From Balanoglossus misakiensis (lineage: Eukaryota > Hemichordata): a stretch of DNA of 64,000 nucleotides. A model generated the notes under the pieces. The model was not told where the DNA came from, made no database searches, and worked only from the letters and a program-made list of their open reading frames with translations. A program made the position numbers and the translations under genes. Within the stretch, counting starts at the first letter, position 1; the number at the start of each line of letters is the position of its first letter. The stretch spans positions 7,936,001 to 8,000,000 of the forward strand of contig CM082594.2 of the NCBI GenBank assembly GCA_040954595.2, in the 5' to 3' direction. Below are positions 53,201 to 62,641 of the stretch, piece after piece.

Positions 53201-54565
53201 AAATAGAAGTAGAAAGTACCGCCGTTAGCCACGGATTAAGAGTGTAACTATCTCCCTGAATTCAAAGTTAAGCTCGTTTTTGCATGCGATCTCTTGGGCA
53301 TTTCTGAGAGTAGACAGGGCGACAATGCTGTGATTCCCTGCGCCAGGAGAGAGGCAGGGGCAGAGCCGTTTTCGCAGTTGTTTTTGGCATATTTTCCAGG
53401 AAATGGTCGATTTCAAGGGTACCGCGTACAGTTTTCTGGCAGATTCTGCAATATTCTGCGCAGCTGGCATTTGTGACGTCGACAGACATCAATCCAGTTG
53501 ACATTGGTTATTCTTCAATGGCGCGTAACGCATTCTGGGTACAATACCAAGTACCTCGGGTACAATATGAAACCTTATGAAAGCAGCTAGTAACCAAAGA
53601 AAATAGTAGCAACAAAATTTAAAAATTCATAATTTCAAATATTCAAATTTTACGAAGATTTTCGCCGCCAGACGACAATTCAGCATGATACAACCAGCTG
53701 GAGAAAAACTTATCTCGAAGAGTTGATATTTCATCGATTGATTGGCTGGTTGAAATTAAATTTTAAAAATTCATAATTTTTATTCTGCGGTGAAATTGAA
53801 ATCAATACAGTGAATTATTCGTGGCATGATTAATTTATGACTGTTGTGTTTATGATTTTCTTAGTAGTCAATATATCTTCTTCTTTTCACAAATTTTACA
53901 CACCTGACGACGTTTCAAGGATAGATGCGCCGTTTCTGTATACATTGCATATCATTTATTTACGCACCGCCATATTTTAAACCTTTTATTCCATTTGATC
54001 GGGTAAAACCGTAGGCTTATCATTTCTTGGTTATTCATGTATGCCTGTAAATTTATGCGTGGCTTCATTTGAAGCAAACTTCGTGTTTCTGTGTGGACTG
54101 TGATGGTTGTGTATGTCAAAAATATGTACCAATTTATAGTCTTGTTTACCCAGACTCCTCTGCTTCTTCCGTTTCCCGTCATGCATCGCTTTTGCCTCGA
54201 GTCGGCCATCTTTGCCCGGAGATTTTTCTGTAGTATTTCCCCAAACCCTCTTTCTTGAGTGCCCAACGGAAGAAGCAAAGGAGTCTGAGTAACCGAGACT
54301 GTACCAAATAATAGTGTCTGCTTTACAACGACAAGGTACATGTACTTTCCGTTGAAGTCACACTAGACTGCCACTGGCCTAAACCGATTTCTTTTAGATC
54401 CTAAAACCCAACCTATTTTTCTGTTTGCGTTGCAGGACCTGGGCTATTGTACTGATCTGTCTCGGGGTGTTATTGGTCCTGATTATCGTCGGATCTCTCA
54501 TTTGCTGTTGTTGTGGATTCTGTGCCTGTCTTACAAGTTGCTGTCGTTGCTGTCGTAAGGGTTAA
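35246..54565 (+). CDS. small six-cysteine single-pass membrane protein (STMC6/Shisa-like), 105 aa
   Basis: Three exons: 35246-35303, 45356-45485, 54436-54565; 318 coding bases, 105 residues, phases 1 and 2, all GT-AG. Residues 1-22 are a signal peptide (LSFVLLLVVGICAY core). The ectodomain has cysteines 26, 35, 47, 48, 57 and 58 with spacing C-x8-C-x11-CC-x8-CC, then LPTW and a TM helix (about 65-85, IVLICLGVLLVLIIV). The cytoplasmic end is only about 20 residues, is packed with Cys (CCCC, then CCRCC) and ends RKG, so palmitoylation is plausible. The same spacing and intron phases occur in the two genes at 59.8-63.5 kb. The design (signal, six Cys, one TM) is that of the Shisa/VOPP1/WBP1 class, whose members act as trafficking or receptor adaptors. 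I cannot name an orthologue, so function is unknown. An AATAAA at 54697-54702 fits a short 3' UTR. Confidence 0.85.
36210..36222. repeat. poly-G run
   Basis: About thirteen consecutive G between purine-rich flanks. Confidence 0.85.
37742..37798 (+). repeat. (GGGA)n array with G-quadruplex potential
   Basis: About 57 bases, mostly perfect GGGA units (more than ten), preceded by a GAGA stretch and followed by (GACA)n. More than four GGG tracts with one-base loops meet the usual quadruplex pattern on the plus strand. Confidence 0.92.
40162..40210. repeat. (CATA)n microsatellite
   Basis: About ten CATA units with two interruptions. Confidence 0.9.
43100..43124. repeat. tandem copy of a palindromic CCCCGGGGG unit
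   Basis: Two 13-base units each holding the palindrome CCCCGGGG, separated by TGTA. Confidence 0.8.
43251..43265. repeat. poly-G run
   Basis: Fifteen G, then A and a further G run. Confidence 0.88.
45486..54435. other. intron 2 of the 105-aa Cys-rich gene
   Basis: 8.95 kb with no supportable exon. Contains a GA-rich stretch at 45610-45660, poly-C near 48800, a GC-rich patch near 53.0-53.2 kb with no clear coding signal, and the MITE at 54137-54301. Confidence 0.5.
54137..54301. mobile_element. 165-bp MITE with long terminal inverted repeats, TA target duplication
   Basis: The ends are inverted repeats of about 40 bases. The right end read inward is CAGTCTCGGTTACTCAGACT and the left end is TAGTCTTGTTTACCCAGACT; both continue CC(T)TGCTTCTTCCGTT with few mismatches. 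TA flanks each side (54135-54136 and 54302-54303), as expected for Tc1/mariner-mobilised elements. The interior has no coding sequence. It sits about 135 bases before exon 3 of the Cys-rich gene. Confidence 0.75.
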
Positions 54566-54696
54566 GCAGCGACCTATACCTACTGCATGAATGGATGGAC
54601 GAACTTCCCCACAGCGTCTGGGCATTGCGCATGCGTCTTTTTACGAGGAAGTCTGCGCCCTTCACGCGATTTGATCCAAAGCGAAGCTGGATAACC

Positions 54697-54702
54697 AATA
54701 AA
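54697..54702 (+). other. candidate polyadenylation signal of the 105-aa Cys-rich gene
   Basis: AATAAA 132 bases after the stop codon; first such signal downstream. Confidence 0.5.
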
Positions 54703-55766
54703 CCTTGTGGGTATAATATATTACTCTTGAACAGACAGATTATCCGACAGATCATAAATATAAAGTACAATTTTTGTACACATTTCTTATTTTAAGTATA
54801 GCCAACGTCTATTTGCATCAACGACAACACTTGGTCTGTGAGGGTAAAATGGACAATACTAAATACCCATCATGATCAAGTGAATTTAAACTGAAAACTG
54901 TCACCGTCCGATATTTCGTCGACTGCCTTACGTAGTACAGCAGTAAAGAGACAGCCGTAGGGTCTTGATTCTTGTCGCCACTGAACATTTTGAAGTCAGT
55001 ACTGTGGTCGGCACGTCTTAATCACTGAATTCCAAATGAATATATTTTGTTACATTCGGTGCTGAAATAGACGATGCAAATTACGCAAATTGCGCGGACG
55101 TACTTAGTTTTGGACAATTGCATTAGACAGGATAGTATACGCCGCTGTAATTTCCATACCTTTGAGGAGCTCGCGTGCGGAGAATATGTAGATTTTCCTC
55201 GGCATGGTGGAGATATCTGTGCATGAAGTACAGCCGAAGGTGGCTTGACTCTCGGCCGTCACGCCAGGTGCGTCACTGCGTCTGCCTTGAGCAACATCCT
55301 CCTGTCTGGAACCGCGTCCGCAACACGAAGGTGTTTGCAAGTACAACTGGTTTACCGCATCTCCAGGGTCATACAGGTTTTGTGTACTAAAACAACGGTG
55401 TACTACAACCGCTGTTCAGCCGTCTTGTCAATACGAATCCTATTATGACGATCATTTGCTTCACTGAAAAGACCTGATTGTTAAAATCGTGTACAGAAAT
55501 TTTGACATCTCTCAATATTACACCGTGCTCGATGTTACATGTAAAATAATGACTTATATGTAACAGGTATGACATTAGCTTAACATTTTGATGTCAAGTA
55601 AGCTCTTTTGATATTGTATTGCTTCTTATTTTATTATAAATGTTTGAAATACTTTTGCTCCTGTTAAGGACTGTTATTCTCACTACCTTCAATAGGTTTT
55701 TGCTACCTTGGTGAGTGTGATGAGAATCTCACGTCACTGATGCGGTCGACAGAAATTCAAGATGGC

Positions 55767-55806
55767 GGAGTCCACTCACGGTGCAATTATCACGTGAGTG
55801 GACTCC
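55767..55806. repeat. perfect 13-bp inverted repeat
   Basis: Arms GGAGTCCACTCAC and GTGAGTGGACTCC around a 14-base loop; the arm extends one more G-C pair. It is preceded by AAGATGGC. Confidence 0.8.
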
Positions 55807-56983
55807 CTAGCACGAAGTCAAAACCTATCTAAGGCAGCGAGAATTCCAAACAACATTCCATTGTAAATTTGATGTATGAATACAAATCAGTGTTGACTGT
55901 GCTGATTGCCTCTTCACAAGATAGAACTTGCCCAGTTGTCAACTGCGTAGGTGGCTTATAAATGTGCACAACCCGAGTGCAAGGTGCTTTCAATTATCGG
56001 GAAGGAGGAGCGGGTCACGTGGTTATACCATGTCGGCTCTTAAAGACCCACTACAATAAGTAATCACCTTACTGACTAAAGCCATCGTGTCTGTTTTGTC
56101 GAAATGTCTAATTTCAAGCGAAGTTTCGCCTTGGGTACGTCTTTTTATTGATAATACAGAACCGCTACAATAAAATGTAAATGCTTCATAGAGGTTTCCC
56201 GTTTTTCTTTTGTAAATACCGAACGCGCGATTATGTTAGACTGTAACTATTAAAATGTCAGCCTTTTCTAACAAAAGTAAGGATTTCCATAAAAGCAAAA
56301 TTGTCGACAGTATATTTTCTTCTTTGTTTTCAGAAAGACTCCACACTCTTTGATACATAGACCGACTTTTGATTACCCTCCGCTGCCTATTCGTGTGAAT
56401 GCTTGTCCAAGTCAAAAGGCAATGAAAAACCTTTATGCACTCTCAATTGGCCCTTTAAAAAGATTCCCTGTGTCGAACCTAAGAATTCTGCTAAATTTAG
56501 CATCGAAAGCTAAGCATGACGTAATTTCTTGACAATGGGGATAAAACATGTCAGGGTTTCTGTCCCCGGTTTTACCATTTAGCGCGAGATGACAGACTTC
56601 CGCCTGTGACTTATAGCGACGGATAACCATACTTCGTTAAGATTGAAAACGGACATACAAATAAATCGTGCAGTGCGTGGTTACAGGCGCTCCGTGATTT
56701 GTTTGGCTATTCCTCTCTTACCGAAAACGTGAATTACTGTCACGGGTTATCGACTGCTCCCGCAACTCGTTATCAGGCAGCTGAAGAAGCAGAAACGAGG
56801 TTGCTCGACTGATTGCTTAGTTCTAAATATGTCACGTCGCCGAAATATTTCACGTCCACCCCGATGCTATTTAGAGCTGTAATGTTCGTTGTAATTCGAA
56901 AACCGTTTTTCTGCTTGTGAAAGGCACCAAGTATGTGCAATGCGCTGAACCAAACGACTTCGTGTCGATTTATCCGAATTTCT

Positions 56984-57092
56984 TTGCAAGCCTAGGTGGC
57001 ACGAAATCCCCTTGCAAGCCTAGGTGGCACGAAATCCCCTTGCAAGCCTAGGTGGCACGAAATCCCCTTGCAAGCCTAGGTGGCTCGAAATC
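56984..57092. repeat. 28-bp minisatellite, nearly four copies
   Basis: Unit starts TTGCAAGCCTAGGTGGCACG and continues AAATCCCC. Copies begin at 56984, 57012, 57040 and 57068; the first three are almost identical and the last carries GCTCG for GCACG. It includes the palindrome CCTAGG. Confidence 0.92.
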
Positions 57093-59401
57093 CTCTCGCG
57101 CATCCCGTATTCCGGCCGTCACCACCAGATCGCTGTAATTGAAGTTTTCAGGGCAGATCTGTGCCAGATTCAACCCGGTATAAATCTGTCTTATGCCAAG
57201 AATGAACGGGGATTGTTACGGATGGTTGGATTAAAGCCTGAATCCACGTGCAATCAATTCTGTTTCACGGAAAATTGGACGTATGTCGGGATTCATACGC
57301 GGTTTACTTTGTTAGTATTACGATTTTATCTCAGTGTACCGGTTGCACCTCGTAAAATTAGAAATGGTCGGGATCAAAGCAACTCGTGTGAAACCGAAGA
57401 CGGATCGCTTTTCAAAAGAGGCAGTACGTGATGGAGTGTTTTTCTTTGAGGTGGTGTAACAACGACGAACCTCGGTTGCTATGGTCTATATACCACGACA
57501 CCGATGCATTTAGTCATTTTTACAACAGCGTGCGTTACCATGGTGTGGATAAAAGCGGCCGTTTTACGGGACTTTTGGTTACCAAGGCACCAATGAATAC
57601 GTCGAGAGTTTGAATAGTAGCCATGGTTTACGGTGACAAACCGATTTGTAGCCACCCCAGTGTCATGTCACAAACAGAGGTACCCAACAGGGGTGCATCA
57701 GCAGTGTTAATAAAGTCTAGCACTTGCACAGTAGCTAAACTCTGGAAATGCTTGATACATTGATCTTACCACATCCTAGACACGCTATGAATTTTAATCC
57801 TTGCGAACATTGGCATATCGATTTCAAATCGATATATAAGGTGTTGCCAATGCAACATTGGCATTCCTATGAGCTTACGACGGAGTTATGGTATGTCTGT
57901 GAAATCAATGCACTAATAAACAGATGTTGGAATCGTACTATCCCAACTACAATGATTACAACCCATCAACTACTCATCTCATCTCAAACCGGGCGTAACA
58001 TTTCATCGCACACCGATTTTACTCTGCTTGTAGATTCTTTCATTCCAAGAAAGCTTAACCAATCAACCAACCTGCAATGTATCATTTCTCGTGAATTTAT
58101 TTCAAAGGCTTTGTATACTGCTCTTTTCTTCGAATTCAGCGCGACAGCAACATATGGCATTATACTGGCTCCAATAAATGAACGAGGTATTTTGCAGACT
58201 TCAACCCGTATGCTTGAGTACTTTGAATCCGTCACACTTAAATGATTTGCCGAGAGCGGAAAGTGTGTAGAGCGAAGTGGGCGTAACTATGGTAACCGAA
58301 GACAATTACATCTCGATATAGCGTGTATGTTGACGCAACGTCTGTTCCCTTTTCTGGTCTGTTTCAACCCAAGTCCGTTTTCCAGGACATGCGTTTCGGA
58401 TCAAACACAATCTCTTGCGGTTGCCATGCATGACGAACGACGGAAGTTGGATTATAAAGAACGCTATCTTCTCGCGAACTCAGTAGGCGTCGAGGCATAT
58501 ATCTGTAAAGTTTTCTGGGTCACAGGAATCTTGCCACCTCACACTCTGCGCGTGAGAAATTTCTCTTTGTACAATCACACGTCTCTGTAAGAGCAACGTC
58601 TGTTCCAAGTGTTATCAAATTTGAAGTTGTAATTCTCGATTATATAGGTTAATTAAATATGTCAATAAGAATGCCTCACGTTTCTAGAATCGATCGCATG
58701 TATGATATCAATGTCCCTGCAATAACTTTTTCGAATATGCAAAATAACAATGGTGAATTCAGTCTGTTTAATTTATGCATGTACGAGGTCATGTGGTGAA
58801 AGCGAGGCTGTAACCCCAAATGTGGCAAGGCGGAGTTCGCTGCTCCACCATTTACTTGACACTGCAGTTGGCAATAGACGCCTCCTCAGTCAGACGATAC
58901 GAGATATCGCATCATTAACGCCACCGGAGAGATGTGAGACCAGAAGAAAGGTGGCGGGAAGTAGGAAACGGAAACATCAATGACATTGAAAACCACCAGC
59001 CAATGATAGTCTGGTAACCTATCGAACGAATTGATGGAGTCACTGGGAGAATGGCGCCCCCAAGAACATCTCAGCTGGATACTGACGCGACTGCAGTTCT
59101 GCGCATCTCAGCAGGCTAAAGGTGAGAAAAAGCCACTTGTTGTACAGTTGTCCCCGATCTAATCACTTATGCAGAGGCGCTACTGTGTTGTAGGACCAGG
59201 TGACGAAACTGACGTCATGAGTGACTGGAATGCCAAACTGGTTGGTAGGCCTAACCCGTCCGTGGGAGTTTTGGTTTGATCTGTTTATCAGACGCCGAGA
59301 AAAAAATAATTTCAGGTTGGTGGCGCTAACCCCTAGCATTTGATCCATTTTTGCTCAAGAACACACAAAAACCTAGTTTGAATATGATATATTAGCTATC
59401 C

Positions 59402-59407
59402 TTTATT
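59402..59407 (-). other. candidate polyadenylation signal shared by both isoforms of the downstream tandem gene
   Basis: AATAAA on the minus strand, about 380 bases past the stop of the longer last exon and the first clear signal. Confidence 0.4.
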
Positions 59408-59785
59408 TTTTTCTACAAACGTTATTATAAATGGTGCATAGTTGAAATGTCTGATTACTTTCTCTGAATCGACAATGGTCTCAAAACTTTAATACACCGA
59501 CTTGCCTATAAGTTATAAAACTACTTCTACAATCAGAAAACAGAGTAACTTCGGCCAATAACGAAGAGGGCGCTATTCAATTTGCATGCCGTAAGAAAAT
59601 GAGGAACATGATAAGAGAGTGAATGTGCAGTCAAGAAGTACAAGAAAGCATTACATAATATAGAGCACTAACGTTTACAAATTGCTATAAGTAGGTCAAT
59701 ATTAAGTTCCTAAAAAGTAAAAAATATAAAATGTAACCCAGTAAAATGCTCAATTGCATGATTGGCTAAAAGAAGTGCGAAATAA

Positions 59786-62026
59786 TTAAGCCTTCGGTTG
59801 TTCCGTAATATCGACTTCATCTTCATCTTCATCAGCCTTCGGCTGTTCGGTTATATGGACTTCAGCTTCGTCAGCTTCTTCGGCTTCCGGTTCCTCAATA
59901 TCGACCTTCTCTTCAGCTTTGACGGTTTTGTAGGTAATCTTCCGAGATTTGGGTTTTGAAGACTTGCCCGATGCCCCCTTATTCCTCTTGCACTTCTCGC
60001 AGCACGACAAACAGCAGCAGCGGTCAAGTTTACCCAAGTACCAGAGAACGCCCAGTCCCACGCCAAGCCCAATCAGGCCCACCGCCAGGATGACGACCAG
60101 AGCGATCCCCCATGGCCTGCGGTATATATACACATACAAAATCATAATCAGATATTCGTGTCACATTCCCCCGGTTGAGATTCAGCACGATACTGTTGTT
60201 GGCGCCTTTGACTCTGACTGTCGTTCACGTCCCTTTTGCATGATTCCACACAGCAGCACCGATTGAGCTTTCCGAAATACCACAGCGCAGTTAAGCCACC
60301 CACCGCAGCCACCACGCCAATGACCAGTATCACGATGAGAATGATAGCCCATGGTCTGCAATTTGAGCAACGAATGAATGTGAGCATGCCTAGCATATGT
60401 ACTATATAATAAGCGCACGAGCACACACAAACGTACACCTATTCTTTTTACTTGGGATAGGCAAGAATAAATTCTGTCAGTGAAAAGCTAGGATGCGCTA
60501 GCTAAGGCACAAACATACGATGTCTATGATGATGACATGTATGCAACATGAATTCTGTATGTGTTTGTGTGCTCTGCAGCATCATGCTCACGTCACGTGA
60601 CTTTATATCCAAACGAAAATCCAAAGGCGGATAAAACAAGCCAGACAACAAATCCCTGATCGTAGCATACTATCGATTGCGGTGGTCGTTTTTGGAAATA
60701 TAAAAAACTTCACGGCATTGTGTGATTCAAGATGGTCAAGATCACGACTCTGTAATTGCGATTTTTGGAGAGAAAAATAACCACAACTTACGGTAGTCCG
60801 CCGGCACAGCAATGGTACCTTTTGTCAGTAGTGTAGCAGCATTCTCTGTTGTTTATCGGTTCGTATGGTTGCGGACATGACTGGATCGGCCAACCGTCAG
60901 GGCAGTCATAGGCGTATACTGAGACAGACCATAAATAAAGAATGTGTTTTATTCACAAGCGAGTTATTGATTTACTGTCACGGTTCTTGTTCTGTCATTG
61001 AAAATGTATGTTGGTACTGGCAGGGTAGCATTTCATGTAAAGGGGTGTGCTTTTATTTCTATCACTTTCGGGACATGCCGGACTTTCAAATCATGAAAGC
61101 ACGGGTTATTTGGTAAATGTAATATACCACGGAGTGGGTTGAGGTTTATAGGGCACAACATGTCAAGAGTCACAACTCTGGTCAGTGTGATAAATGAATT
61201 TCAGTACCGTCATTGAAATGGCTTGGTTGTCAAGTGTGACTTGATACCAGATATAACCAGGGTCATATACCCCACCTGTTGATTCTTAGATGCTTCATTC
61301 AGAAACTTTGCCATTTTAGAGGAAGTATTGCACAAATCGAAAACTCAGACCGCAGCCTTAGCAATCAAGGGTGTGCGTCGTGCAATACATGCAGAAAAAT
61401 GTTGCTGGCATTTTGAAATATCAACTCCCCGACATCCGGGTCTAGTCGGAAAAATGTGGATCCGGGTGCGAGACGAGGGACTAATTAGTTCAAGAGAATG
61501 TACGAGACTAGTCTATGCGTGTAATGTAATATTTGTTACCTGCCAGACACAGGTGTCAATGCATGACATTAAAAAGACCGCGATAACCGATCTCCGCACG
61601 CACAACCCATCGATGGTTATCTGACTGGAATTAAAGATGGCGTCGCTCAGGAATGCCTGGACGAAATGTACAGGCTATAAACACACCTGCATATGCATCG
61701 ACCTAATCCTCGTTTTGTAATAATACACTGGTCATTTCGAAGGGTGAATTTTGAAAATCTGCACCCAATTTTAAACAGAATGTTACGTGCGTCAGTTAGT
61801 TTACTGGGCGTAACGATTTATTGGTAGGCTTGGTTGTGACTAGGTGCAAATTAACCGTTTTACACACTACCCACGCAGCGCTCGACGTTAGAAAGCCAGT
61901 GAACTAATATCGCCCAAGTTCGCCATTTAAACTTGACCTGAAAGATAAAGAACCCCACTCACCTGAAACTAGAAAGCCAAGAACTAACGTAGTCAGTACC
62001 TGTAGAATGCATTTTAGCGAGGCCAT
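59786..62026 (-). CDS. six-cysteine membrane protein, tandem gene A, isoform with acidic tail (173 aa)
   Basis: Exons 62026-61963, 60918-60792 and 60116-59786; 522 bases, 173 residues, phases 1 and 2, GT-AG. Signal peptide 1-24 (MASLKCILQVLTTLVLGF). Ectodomain cysteines at 27, 36, 48, 49, 58 and 59 have the same C-x8-C-x11-CC-x8-CC spacing as the 105-aa gene. LPPW leads into a TM helix (about 66-88, IALVVILAVGLIGLGVGLGVLWYLGKL). The tail starts with CCCLSCCEKC, then a Lys-rich part, then an acidic stretch with the repeated words ITEQPKA. The ectodomain is nearly identical to that of gene B upstream, so this is a recent tandem duplicate. The Cys cluster after the helix suggests palmitoylation; the tail suggests protein binding. 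Role unknown. Confidence 0.82.
60148..62026 (-). CDS. six-cysteine membrane protein, tandem gene A, isoform with short polar tail (132 aa)
   Basis: The same first two exons as the 173-residue form, joined instead to 60355-60148. This gives 399 bases and 132 residues. The acceptor (TTGCAG then ACCATGG) has the same phase as the alternative one at 60116. The module reads PPWAIILIVILVIGVVAAVG, WYFGKLNRCCC, then a polar QSQRRQQQ-type tail ending ECDTNI. It is clearly a paralogue of the other last exon: PPW, WYxGKLxRCCC shared. Its stop lies only 31 bases before the next acceptor, so no separate poly(A) site fits between them. The choice is therefore between two acceptors of one composite last exon, with the second module as 3' UTR in this form. 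Confidence 0.78.
60919..61962. other. intron 1 of tandem gene A
   Basis: No exon seen; open frames at 61328-61624 and 60865-61116 (plus) are unsupported. The part near exon 1 (61780-61962) aligns with the corresponding intron of gene B (63320-63479), as expected for a duplication. Confidence 0.5.
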
Positions 62027-62160
62027 TTTGTCAGTTGTAAACTTGTGTACACTGCCGATGACGCAGTATTTGTGCTATCGCCAAAACATTTAATAATTAA
62101 CCTATAGGTGATGTTGTCCGTGCGAAGTACAGTTCGCGTGTCTTGGGGGTCTGGTGGGTA
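62027..62160 (-). promoter_or_regulatory. duplicated upstream region of tandem gene A
   Basis: Aligns with 63544-63660 upstream of gene B: TTGTGC, a TTTAATAATTAA-like AT-rich word, GGTGTTGTCC-like, GCGAAGTxCAGTTC and GTGTC occur in the same order and spacing. The AT-rich word is a candidate core promoter. The start site is not determined. Confidence 0.4.
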
Positions 62161-62385
62161 TGGCTGTATCTTAAACTTAGTATGCCAAAAAGTGTTTTCT
62201 AATATAAAAGAAATTTATTTGCGAAAATTGAAATTATGAATATCGAATTTCAAACCGGCGAGGTTTCTTTTTGCTAAAGTATACATGTGAAAAGTGTTGT
62301 AAAGTTTCTGTATCGTAAAAAAACTCAACTGTTTCTGATGTTGATAAGAAAATGTGATTTTCTGATTTTCTCTGGAACATATTCA

Positions 62386-62391
62386 TTTATT
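62386..62391 (-). other. candidate polyadenylation signal of tandem gene B
   Basis: AATAAA on the minus strand 86 bases after the stop codon. It also marks the boundary between gene B and the promoter of gene A. Confidence 0.5.
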
Positions 62392-62477
62392 CGAGTTCGT
62401 ACAGTATCTCCAGTTTCGTTGTCGCCTTGGGCCTGTAGAGAGTTTTAATATTCCAAGTTATGAATTCCACGACTGCT

Positions 62478-62610
62478 TTATGTCTTCAAGGCGTTGTATC
62501 TGAACTGGCGTTTATTGTACCAGGTCTTGATCCCAAACACAAAAACTACCACCGTCACTATGACAGCAAAGAGCGTCACGGCACATATGAATATCAGCAG
62601 CCATTGTCTG

Positions 62611-62641
<31 letters not shown>

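Larger units (their letters stand above)
54566..59785. other. spacer between convergent genes
   Basis: The plus-strand Cys-rich gene and the minus-strand Cys-rich pair converge here. No coding sequence is confirmed; the 165-residue open frame at 57748-58245 has no domain or neighbours. A possible minus-strand exon at about 55160-55296 is described under findings. Contains a hairpin at 55767-55806 and a 28-bp minisatellite at 56984-57092. Confidence 0.5.

Noticed and set aside
53038-53247. GC-rich patch as a possible plus-strand exon
   Set aside because: Splice-like words exist but no recognisable protein; cannot be linked to a gene.
53952-54341. 129-residue frame on the minus strand
   Set aside because: Half of it is the MITE; no domain.
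57024-57431. 135-residue frame across the minisatellite
   Set aside because: The first part is only the 28-bp repeat read in shifting frames; the remainder has no known motif.
57748-58245. Longest intergenic open frame, 165 residues, plus strand
   Set aside because: No domain, signal or composition typical of a protein; AT-rich stretch without splice partners or paralogue. Chance frame.
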